Shown here: positions 34,066 to 41,921 of the stretch, one piece after another
Layout of the letters: every line of letters begins with the position of its first letter
How positions within the stretch are numbered: position 1 is the stretch's first letter
Source of the DNA: Agarophyton chilense
Lineage: Eukaryota > Rhodophyta > Florideophyceae > Gracilariales > Gracilariaceae
NCBI GenBank assembly: GCA_030374765.1
Contig: JARGXX010000086.1
Coordinates: 124,001 to 188,000 of the forward strand
Length of the DNA stretch: 64,000 nt
Reading direction: 5' to 3'
The notes under the pieces: generated by a model
Databases searched by the model: none
Seen by the model: the letters and a program-made list of their open reading frames with translations, nothing else
Told to the model about the DNA's origin: nothing
Made by a program: the position numbers and the translations under genes

Positions 34066-34932
34066 ATGAGTACGAACAACAGCAGCAAGCACAAGCGCAA
34101 CAACAGCGTGCTCAGTGAGGAGAGAGTGGAGGAGTTGGTGTGGGGGCTCGCAACGTGGGCCGGTGCGGACTTGACAGACTACGCATCGCAGCAGACGTCA
34201 GCGGCGGGGGCTGCGGTGGATGGGGTGGCAGGTGGGATTGCGATAACACCGGCAACGGGGAGTGCGGGGATCGAGAGCGGAATTGAGCGAAAGAAGAGAA
34301 GAAGAAGGCATGGGCGTGGGACGGGCTTAAAGCTGTATCCATGCCCCACTGGAATGTGTGAAGGAGTATTTTCCACAAAGTACAACGCCAAGGCACACGT
34401 GAGGGTGCACACGGGCGAGAAACCGTTTGCGTGCGCGCTGGGATGCGGGAAGGTGTTCAAGTGGTGCAGCTCCAAGAAGAACCACCAGGATGTCAAGTGC
34501 AGGCGTCGCCACGCGCAGACGTCTACAACAGCGGCGCCAGCAGCGGCAGCGGCAGCGGCAGCGGCAGCGGCAGTGGCAGCGGCAGCAGCAGCAGCAGCAG
34601 CAGCAATGGAGACGGAAAAGGTGACAACAACAGCGGCAGCAACAGCAGCAACGCACGCAATGAACACAATGGAGACTATGAACACAACGCACGTGATGCG
34701 CGCAATGCACGCAGTGGAGGTTCTCAACGCGGCGATGAACGCGACGGACTCGACGCAATGGGACGACGACGGCGGCGGCGAGATGTACGACGACGACGGT
34801 GACGATGGCCACGCCGGCGCCGAGGCGCTGGTACGTCTGGGCGTGGCCGCGTGGGCGTGGGACGGCGATGGCGACGGCGGCGCCGACGGCGCGCACGACG
34901 ACGCGTGGCACGCGCGCCACGCGCCACTGTAA
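34066..34932 (+). CDS. C2H2 zinc-finger protein
   Basis: A 288-residue protein read from the ATG at 34066, the first ATG after the TATA candidate. A basic patch [12 protein letters not shown] around residues 74-86 could be a nuclear signal. Two fingers follow at about residues 90-145: [23 protein letters not shown] (C-x4-C...H-x3-H), the standard linker TGEKPF, then a second finger CALGCGKVF...H..VKC in which the last ligand is Cys. A poly-Ala/Thr tract and a Met/His/Thr-rich acidic tail make up the rest. DNA or RNA binding in the nucleus is the family expectation. The stop codon lies within GTAAGC, a good 5' splice-site match at 34928, so this ORF could instead be the first exon of a longer gene joined to the next ORF (see findings). 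Confidence 0.72.
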   Translation: MSTNNSSKHKRNNSVLSEERVEELVWGLATWAGADLTDYASQQTSAAGAAVDGVAGGIAITPATGSAGIESGIERKKRRRRHGRGTGLKLYPCPTGMCEGVFSTKYNAKAHVRVHTGEKPFACALGCGKVFKWCSSKKNHQDVKCRRRHAQTSTTAAPAAAAAAAAAAAVAAAAAAAAAAMETEKVTTTAAATAATHAMNTMETMNTTHVMRAMHAVEVLNAAMNATDSTQWDDDGGGEMYDDDGDDGHAGAEALVRLGVAAWAWDGDGDGGADGAHDDAWHARHAPL

Positions 34933-35161
34933 GCGCGCGAGGTGGGGGCGGGGGGGGGGGGTGGGGGGCGGCGGGCGGCGTCGTGCGCGGCGGCGGCGGC
35001 GGCCGACGGTGGTCAACACGGCGGCGGCGGCCGGCGGCCACGGCAGGCACCATGTAAAAGCGGCGAGCAGCAGCGTACCCTCTGGTGAACGCGAGCGTCG
35101 TGCGCCAACTTCAACCACAACGACGACGACGACGACGGTTGCGCGTCACGACCGCGGCGCC

Positions 35162-35333
35162 ATGCTGCCTGCGCAGCGCGCTCACGCCGACACGCGCGAC
35201 GCCAAACGCGTCCTCAAGGCGGCGCACGCCACGCTCGCTCGCGCGCGCGCGCGCGCCGCCCGTCGCGGCGGACTGAGCGTGCCGTCGGGCGCGGCGCCCT
35301 GCGCACAGCCGGCCCCACAGCCGGCCCCACAGC

Positions 35334-35399
<66 letters not shown>

Positions 35400-36145
35400 A
35401 GCCGACGACGGCGGCGACGGCGACGACGGTGCGCACGCGCCGCGCATACGGCGACATGGAGCACGTGACCATGTGGAACCGCGCCGAGCGGCGCAAGATC
35501 GCCGGCAACGCGGCGCCGCTAGGGAAGAACGTGGCGCGCTACCTACGCGAGCACGCCGAGTGCGAGATCTACGACGCGCAAGACGCGGCGCGCGGCGCCG
35601 GCGCGCGCAGCGCCGTGTGGAACCGCGTGCTGCGACGCAAGGTGGCCGGTAATGCCGCGCCGCTGCCGCGCAACCTGCGCGCCTTTCTGCGTCGCAACCC
35701 GCACTGCGAGCCCTACGCCGCGCAGGACCGTCGCGTCGCGCCGCCGCCGTCGCCGTCGCCGTCGTCGACGTCGACGTCGACTACCGCTGCCGCTGCCGCT
35801 GCTACCTCTGCTGCGGCCGCCGCCGTCGCTGCCGCGTCGGCCTGTGCGCCCCCCCCTGCTCCTTCTCCTTCTGCTGCTGCTTCCCTTCCTCCGCCGCCGC
35901 CGCCGCAGGCCGCCGTCGCCGCTGCGCAGCCGCAGCAGCAGCTGTCGCAGCCGCAGCCACCGCCACCGCCACCGCCACTACCGCCACCACCGCCGCCGCC
36001 TCTGCCGGCCGCGGACGCGGAGCCGGCCGCCTTCGACCTGGACAAGTTCATCTCTTGCAAGAGCGACGACGACCTGTGCAAGTGCGCCGCCTTTTACGAC
36101 GGCACGCTGCCGCCACTGCAGGGCAGTCTGGAGATAGACGCATGA
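35162..36145 (+). CDS. Pro/Ala-rich protein with twin WNR-RRK-AGNAAPL repeats
   Basis: Open frame ending at 36145; the ATG at 35162 gives 327 residues but the start is uncertain, since the frame is open further upstream. Two copies of a motif of about 38 residues stand out: [20 protein letters not shown]...CEIYDAQD (about 35471-35585) and [20 protein letters not shown]...CEPYAAQD (about 35615-35730). They are separated by only about ten residues. Before them lies a Thr/Ala run from (GAC/GGC)n DNA; after them come Ser/Thr, Ala and Pro-rich tracts and a less biased tail [19 protein letters not shown] do not recognise the motif as a named domain. Its basic-aromatic character suggests nucleic-acid or chromatin contact, which is inference. 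It may form one gene with the zinc-finger ORF 230 bp upstream. Confidence 0.6.
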
Positions 36146-36160
36146 TGCAGCACCGCCGCT

Positions 36161-36177
36161 CCCCCCCCCCCCCCCCC
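36161..36177 (+). repeat. Poly-C tract (17 C)
   Basis: Uninterrupted C run just downstream of the stop at 36145. Confidence 0.95.
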
Positions 36178-36272
36178 AAGTACCCAAGCGCGAAGCGCGC
36201 GTCGCCAGTGACGCGTCGCCTACCGCCCGTCGTCGCAATCTGAGCCGCCGCCGCCGCCCAATCGAACTCGTT

Positions 36273-36291
36273 CCCCCCCCCCCCCCCCCCC
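36273..36291 (+). repeat. Poly-C tract (19 C)
   Basis: Second uninterrupted C run in the 540-bp spacer between the WNR-repeat gene and the SPFH gene. Confidence 0.95.
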
Positions 36292-36649
36292 GCCGCCGCC
36301 CGTCCAGCAAGCGCATCACGGTGGTGCATCATGCCTTGTTGCGCCGCGCGATTGTTTGCGTCGCGGCCTTGTTGTGCACACGCTCTCTCCTGTGCCCTTC
36401 CCCCTCCGTTCGTAAATACTGCCACGTCTCGCATTCACCCACACCTGTTTTGGGCCTATTCGCCAACAATTGTGTTGCTTGTGTTTTTTTTTTTTTTTCC
36501 TGTCTTTCTTCGCATCCCGCCTGTACGCAACTCCTCGTCTGCTTTTAACGGCACGTTCTGGCCCCCCGCTCCTCCGCCTGGCGCTTCCTCTGTCTGCCGC
36601 CCCCCCGCTCCTCCGCCTGACGCTTCCTCTATCTGCCGCCCCCACCTCC

Positions 36650-36651
<2 letters not shown>

Positions 36652-36681
<30 letters not shown>
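36652..36681 (+). repeat. Poly-C tract (30 C) abutting the SPFH start codon
   Basis: Thirty consecutive C, then GAA and the ATG at 36685. If transcribed it forms the last part of the 5' leader. Confidence 0.93.
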
Positions 36682-36682
<1 letters not shown>

Positions 36683-36684
36683 AA

Positions 36685-37491
36685 ATGGACCCACTCCCCC
36701 CCCCCGCCGCCGCCATGGACGACGACCGGCCCGCGCTCATGTCTACGTCCAAGCCCGACAACATCATGTGCATGTCCACGCCACTCGACATCATCCTACC
36801 TTGCCTCAATTGTTTCGTGCTGCCGGAGAAGCGCCAGATCGTGCAACTGTTCTTCGGCAAGTACCACGGCACCATCACCGAACCCGGCTGCTACTGTCGC
36901 ACCTCGCTTGGCATGGAGTTACGTCGCGTGGATACAGACCTCAACACCTTCGACCTGGCCAACACAAAGGTACTGGATGCGTGCGGCAACCCCGTCGTCA
37001 TCTCCGGCATCGTCACGTACTTCATTCATGACACGCGCAAGGCCGCCATCGACGTACGCGACCCGCACCGTTTCGTGCATGACCAGGCTCCAGCTGTGCT
37101 CAAGCGCGTCGTTTCTAACTTCCCGTACGAGTCAACCTCGCCTGATGTTGCCAGTCTACGCTCCGAAACCACCGTTGTTTCCAGTCGTATGCGCGATGAA
37201 TTGCAAGCAAAATGCGCAGTGGCTGGCGTTAATATCGTCACGTTTAGTATTAACGAATTATCGTACGCGCCGGAGATTGCGCAGGCTATGCTCAAGAGAC
37301 AACAGGCTGAGGCGCTGGTGCAGGCCAGAGAGGCAATTGTGCGTGGCGCCAAGCAAATTGCGCTCGATGCTGTGCAGGACATGGGCACTGAGCTGCAACT
37401 CACGCAGGAGAAGAAGGCTGATTTGCTCAGCAACTTGCTGGTGGTGCTGGTGGGCGACAAGGATGTTACGCCTACGTTGCATGTGAGCTAG
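36685..37491 (+). CDS. SPFH/band 7 domain protein (stomatin/HIR-like)
   Basis: A 268-residue protein read from the ATG at 36685; the frame is open further upstream but that part is low-complexity C-rich DNA. After a Pro-rich start, residues about 40-245 match the SPFH/band 7 pattern: VLPEKRQIVQLFFGKYHGTI, EPGCYCRTSLGMELRRVDTD, LNTFDLANTKVLDACGNPVV and ISGIVTYFIHDTRKAAIDVR. A helical segment INELSYAPEIAQAMLKRQQA leads to an Ala/Glu-rich coiled-coil. Family members oligomerise on membranes as scaffolds. A Cys-rich N terminus (LPCLNCF) may be acylated, as is known for HIR and stomatin relatives. No clear transmembrane span. A decayed tandem copy lies 590 bp downstream. The family is sure; the subfamily is not. 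Confidence 0.88.
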   Translation: MDPLPPPAAAMDDDRPALMSTSKPDNIMCMSTPLDIILPCLNCFVLPEKRQIVQLFFGKYHGTITEPGCYCRTSLGMELRRVDTDLNTFDLANTKVLDACGNPVVISGIVTYFIHDTRKAAIDVRDPHRFVHDQAPAVLKRVVSNFPYESTSPDVASLRSETTVVSSRMRDELQAKCAVAGVNIVTFSINELSYAPEIAQAMLKRQQAEALVQAREAIVRGAKQIALDAVQDMGTELQLTQEKKADLLSNLLVVLVGDKDVTPTLHVS

Positions 37492-38080
37492 AGGTACCAA
37501 TTACTAGCTATAACTGTGTGTATTGATAATGTGTAATGTCTCTATTCCGGGTGTATTTTCGTGTCTTTGTGTTTTCACAACGCCTCGCCAACTGCTATCC
37601 TAAGTAAAACAACAGCTGCTGGTGCCTCAAGCATTGTAAACTGAGCAACGCATCTGTAGCTAGCTAGCGAGAGCCTAGCTAGCGAGAGCCTAGCTAGCGA
37701 GAGCATGGCAATGGCAATGGCGGTGGCGCTCCGTCCGACCAGATCAGCAACCTCCGCGGCGAGCCATGCCAGCAACGCATGCGAGATACGGGAACAGCCA
37801 TTCACATGACACCACATCACATATCTTTCTATATTTGGCGTCGAGCTGTTGCATCCCAAAAAATGCGTCCAAATCGAACCCATGCTGTACACGTGTTCAG
37901 CTGTCACCAACCAACGTAGTTACCCTTGTAGATACAGTACATACTTAGGTATGCATTCGAACGGAAGCGCCACAGATGTGGCCAACGAACAAACGTCACT
38001 AGTAGTAGCAGCCCCATTCCAATCTTTCATACCTGTCTACACCGCCTACGCCCGCTACTTCAGCGCCACCGCTCATCACA
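37492..38080 (+). other. Spacer between SPFH gene and its decayed copy
   Basis: About 590 bp. Apart from the 15-bp tandem repeat no gene or RNA is seen. It separates the two halves of the tandem duplication. Confidence 0.6.
37660..37704 (+). repeat. 15-bp tandem repeat, 3 copies
   Basis: CTAGCTAGCGAGAGC three times in perfect register. Confidence 0.92.
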
Positions 38081-38742
38081 ATGGCGCCGTTCGCAACCGA
38101 GTCTCACCATGACGTGCCGGATAATATAATCGCATGTGTTTCTCCACCCCGCTTCACGCCTTGTTCGTCACCAACAGCTGCTTCATTGTGCCGGAAAAGC
38201 AATCACAAAGCCCGGCTGCTACTGTCGCACAACCATATTGCACTACAACAGCGATGGGTCAACACACACTTGGTCACGTTTGATCTCAAACACACCAAGG
38301 TGATAGACGCGCGCGGACACCTACTACCTTGAAGCACCCAGAACAGCCGCCATCGACGTGGACAATCCGTGCTCAAACGCGTAGTGTCAAAAGTATCCGT
38401 ACGAGTCACACTCGGAAAGCACCCCGAGTCTACGCACGGAGACGTCTGAAATCTCCGGTCAGATGCGCAGTAGCGGGCGTGAGAATTGTGGCGTTCAACA
38501 TCAACGAGCTGTCGTATGCGCCGGAGATTGCGCACGCCATGCTCAACAGACAGCAGGCGGAGGCTTTAATTTCCGCGAGAAGGGACATTGTCAAGGGCGC
38601 CAAGCACATCGCCGTGCAGGCCGTTACCGAGGTGGCCGACCACATGAACATGTCGCCACGCCAGCGATCCACTCTGCTCACCAATCTGCTCGTCGTGCTA
38701 GTGCGTGAGAACGACGTCATGCCCACGCTGCGCATCGCCTGA
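38081..38742 (+). pseudogene. Decayed tandem copy of the SPFH/band 7 gene
   Basis: Homologous to 36.7-37.5 kb in the same order. The 5' half is scattered over different frames: PDNIIACVS and HLVTFDLKHTKVIDARG in one, PGCYCRTTILHYN in another, with several frameshifts and a short deletion in between, so the band 7 core cannot be read through. The 3' half from about 38455 reads cleanly: CAVAGVRIVAFNINELSYAP, then EIAHAMLNRQQAEAL and LLTNLLVVLVRENDVMPTLR up to the stop at 38742. Either it is a pseudogene, or the 3' half survives as a short coiled-coil protein from the ATG at 38329; the former is more likely. Confidence 0.75.
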
Positions 38743-38910
38743 ACAGCGTGCCTGAACAGCGTTCACAGCACATACAGCATGTACAGGTGTACAGTGATGT
38801 ACGTGTGCGCACTGCTCATGTTGATTGTTGCATCGTTTGCCGGCGTCCAATCTCACGACAGTCCTATCGCCGTCTCGAAACAGCTGCCAACTCTCCTTCC
38901 GCTGTGAGCA

Positions 38911-40107
38911 ATGCCTTCTTTCTTCCTGCCACACGGCTTGTACATCGCTCTCGTCGCGGCGCTGCTGGCTTGCGTGGCGACGCCGGTGCGCGCTTCGCCG
39001 TCTCAAGCTGGGCACAAAATTGCCCTGCTTCACCTTCATGATGATGCTCCGTTTTTCGACCAGTTGGGAGCCCTCACCCTTGCTAACAAGCAGCGATACG
39101 CTTCACGACATGATTACGAAATGGTCTCCCACACCCCGGCACGCACGCACGGCCTGTATCGAAGGGCAAAGTGCTCAGATCAGCGCGCTGTGACCCGCGG
39201 TAATGTGTGCTACGTACAGATCGAGCACTTTCAAATCGACCAGCGCGCACCCACGTTCGGAAAGATCAAGTTGGCATTGTCCGCATGTGTTGGGAGGAAG
39301 GGCTATTGGTTGTTGTGGTCGGACGCTGATGCTATGATTGTGAATCAGACCATCCCGCTCACGGACGTTATTGATGATAGATACGATATGGCCATTACCG
39401 CCGACTGGCTTATGATAAATGCCGGCGTTATACTTTTCAAATGTTCAAAATGGACGCTGGCCTTTCTGAAACGCGTCTACGCGGCCAGGGAGTTTGATAA
39501 TGCTCGCGCATTGGATCAAAGTGCTTTTCAACACTTTTTTGATGCAGAGGCGGATACAAAACAACACGTCAAGTACGTTCCCAAGTGGACCATCAACGTC
39601 TATACAGAGGAGTATAGACCGGGTGATTTCGTCCTACACATGGCTGGCAAGTTGTACGAAGCTACTGTGCCAGGAGCCCTAGCCGTTGCGAATCAGTTTG
39701 ACATACTATCCACGGTAGATGATATTGAGGACGTTGAACCATTCTTCAGAACACAATACATGCTAAACGCATATAGCGGCCAATGTGTCCAGGACACCGA
39801 AGCAGCACAGGATTCACAGTGTCGACCGGAAGATGAGAGACGTAGAAAGCTTGAAGACGCCCCCATTCTCATGTCTTCACCCTCTCGATATCGACATGTG
39901 GCGCTCAGATACTACTGGATGCCCGACTGGAAGGACAAATATGACACTGAGGATTGGAACCGAAGCAGCGTCCGGTTCAATCCACGTGAGCAAATGGCAG
40001 CCGATCGCGACTACGACGAGGCCGTTGAACTGGCCACTCTTGGGGGCGTACTCGAGGAAAACGAGCTCGGCGACGACGATGCCAACGTTTCGCACGATGA
40101 GCTGTGA
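38911..40107 (+). CDS. Secretory-pathway glycosyltransferase, GT34 (GMA12/MNN10)-like
   Basis: 398 residues from the ATG at 38911, no intron. The N terminus is a hydrophobic signal peptide or anchor (LYIALVAALLACVATPVRA, residues about 10-28). The catalytic part starts IALLHLHDD and continues with ANKQRYASRHDYEMV; a lysine-rich acceptor loop APTFGKIKLAL; the metal-binding DxD motif LLWSDADAMIVN with D138 and D140; INAGVILFKCSKWTLAFLKR; DQSAFQHFF; and the C-terminal FVLHMAGK with a conserved His near residue 243. This is the GT34 order seen in fungal alpha-galactosyl/mannosyltransferases and plant xyloglucan xylosyltransferases, which act in the Golgi lumen with UDP- or GDP-sugars. The donor and the acceptor polysaccharide or glycoprotein cannot be told. 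About 110 residues after the core are acidic and unassigned. Confidence 0.85.
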   Translation: MPSFFLPHGLYIALVAALLACVATPVRASPSQAGHKIALLHLHDDAPFFDQLGALTLANKQRYASRHDYEMVSHTPARTHGLYRRAKCSDQRAVTRGNVCYVQIEHFQIDQRAPTFGKIKLALSACVGRKGYWLLWSDADAMIVNQTIPLTDVIDDRYDMAITADWLMINAGVILFKCSKWTLAFLKRVYAAREFDNARALDQSAFQHFFDAEADTKQHVKYVPKWTINVYTEEYRPGDFVLHMAGKLYEATVPGALAVANQFDILSTVDDIEDVEPFFRTQYMLNAYSGQCVQDTEAAQDSQCRPEDERRRKLEDAPILMSSPSRYRHVALRYYWMPDWKDKYDTEDWNRSSVRFNPREQMAADRDYDEAVELATLGGVLEENELGDDDANVSHDEL

Positions 40108-40883
40108 AAAGGGTTTTTTTTGGGTAAAACTGCACGTGACGTGGCGCGCGATCGCAAAGAGACGTTTGCTTACAAAATGGCACGCCAAACCACGTCACCG
40201 AGGCTCGTGACTGACAAAAGTGTTCATCACCAGCCCCGCCAAACTCGCCAATGAATGACCGTTGCGTGCGTTGCGAGAACGTTTGCGCCGGTTTTTCATC
40301 AGCATTTCTATGTACCTGTCGTTAGAACACTTGTCGCAACTGTACCGTTCCCAGAATTTGTACGATCAAATTCTTGGTAGGAAACGGTGGGTGCGCGGAG
40401 AGGGGTTGAGAGCAAAGGGACGAATTGAGACTGATGGAAAGCGTCTCTTCGCTTCTCGTAGAAATGCTTTCAGAAGCTTTATTTATTAGTTATTCGTCCT
40501 ACCTCCACGGCAATTGTAGTGCTGTGGAGGTCAGAGAAAGTATAATACACGCTGCGGTGCCTTTGCACGCCGGCGCTACTCGCCTGTGGGCAAAAGGGAA
40601 ATAATTAAAATAAATTACTGCTCGGCGCATCTGGGAGATGCTCCAGCTCACTTGCAGCCCACAGTACACAGCTGTAATGGACAGTACCCTTCGTAGATTA
40701 CAATCATTCGCGTGGAGGCATACCAGACCGTTGTCAGTCCAACGTCAGTCGTCCATGCCCCACCGTACACCATAATAACCATCCCATCGCTTCCTCCCCC
40801 TCCGCCCTTGTAGCCTTTCTCGTTGTTGAAGACGGCTATCTTGTCTTTTTGCCTTGTTGGTCGTGTTTGTTGCTTTATCAAAC
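40108..40883 (+). other. Spacer between GT34-like and Hint genes
   Basis: About 780 bp. Open frames of up to 75 codons here have no recognisable features. AAGTATAATACACG near 40535 is a weak TATA-like sequence for the Hint gene. Nothing else is seen. Confidence 0.5.
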
Positions 40884-41921
40884 ATGAAGCTTGCCTTCTT
40901 TTCATGGCTCCTTGCGTACGTGGTGCTTGCGCGTGCTGGGTTTAATGTTGACAATCTTAATGATGGATCGCTCACCCGTCGCCAAGTTGAAGGCTCCTCC
41001 TGTCCAAGAAAAATAGAATTCAACACCAACAAGAATGAAATTGGCGCCGGGGATATTCAAATGGAAGATAAGGATTGTAAGGGCAACGGAATCATCACCG
41101 TGCGAACACTCGGAGCTAGCGCGCCTAACACTTCCTCAGCAGCTGTGAAGTACTTCTCTGGTCGCAACGAAGATGTGGGAGGCTTTCTCGCCGGAACGAT
41201 CGAGGGTGGTAACATAGAATGTGAAGCTTATAGCCTCAAGGAAGGGGAAGAACTAATCTTTTTGAAGCCTGATGATGATGTCGAAGACGTGGAATGGGAA
41301 AATGTTTTCGGAGGAGCTACTCCGCTTTCAAGGGATGACGACGATGACTTTGAACTGGATGACAATGACCGCTTTCTCATCATATCCAACAGGTGCTTCT
41401 ATTCTGAGACCGAGCTTTTAGATCGTGTGTGCTTCCCAGCTGATGCTGAAGTTCGTATGCACGGCGGATCGTTACGCAGAATGGATCAGTTGAGCATTGG
41501 TGACCATGTGCAGACTTCTCAAGAATCATTCTCGTCCGTGTTTGCATGGACACACGCCGATGCGCACACCAAATATCGTTTCGTTCAACTGGACACGAAA
41601 AGCCGCTCCATTTCATTGACTGCCTCTCATTATATTTATGCGGATGGCGTCACCATGGCTGCGGGTAAGGTCAAGGTTGGAATGAAACTTCTCCTAAGTG
41701 ACGGCTCATTTGAATCAGTGACTAATAAGAAAACGGTGTGGAAAACTGGACTGTACAACCCACAAACTCTGGACGGTGATATTGTCGTGAATGGTGTTGT
41801 TGCAACTACGTATACTACTGCTATTGAGCTGAAGACGGCACACGCCCTCCTGGCTCCTGTTCGGGCGGCCTTCTCTGTGCTCAAGAATGCCATGGGCATT
41901 TCTGCAAAGGCTTCGTTGTGA
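40884..41921 (+). CDS. Secreted protein with C-terminal Hedgehog-type Hint module
   Basis: 345 residues from the ATG at 40884, chosen because it opens a good signal peptide (MKLAFFSWLLAYVVLARAGF). Residues about 22-182 form an extracellular-type domain with few cysteines and a strongly acidic stretch (DDDDDFELDDND); its family is unknown to me. The Hint module starts at Cys183 (DRVC-FPADAEVRM), the splice-junction nucleophile for N-to-S acyl shift. It continues with GSLRRMDQLSIGDHVQT, the T-x-x-H block T246-A-S-H249 (LTASHYIYADG) and YNPQTLDGDIVVNGVVATTY. A tail LLAPVRAAFSVLKNA resembles the end of Hog domains. The expected chemistry is self-cleavage before Cys183 with release of the N-terminal domain; whether a lipid is attached is unknown. 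Hint/Hog modules outside animals are reported from red algae, which supports the taxonomic guess. Confidence 0.87.
   Translation: MKLAFFSWLLAYVVLARAGFNVDNLNDGSLTRRQVEGSSCPRKIEFNTNKNEIGAGDIQMEDKDCKGNGIITVRTLGASAPNTSSAAVKYFSGRNEDVGGFLAGTIEGGNIECEAYSLKEGEELIFLKPDDDVEDVEWENVFGGATPLSRDDDDDFELDDNDRFLIISNRCFYSETELLDRVCFPADAEVRMHGGSLRRMDQLSIGDHVQTSQESFSSVFAWTHADAHTKYRFVQLDTKSRSISLTASHYIYADGVTMAAGKVKVGMKLLLSDGSFESVTNKKTVWKTGLYNPQTLDGDIVVNGVVATTYTTAIELKTAHALLAPVRAAFSVLKNAMGISAKASL

Noticed and set aside
34327-35118. Long minus-strand frames opposite the zinc-finger and WNR genes
   Set aside because: Arg/Cys/His-rich low-complexity translations of GC-rich repeats; shadows of the plus-strand coding sequence.
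40262-40489. 75-codon plus-strand frame after the GT34-like gene
   Set aside because: No recognisable feature; probably downstream untranslated or intergenic sequence.
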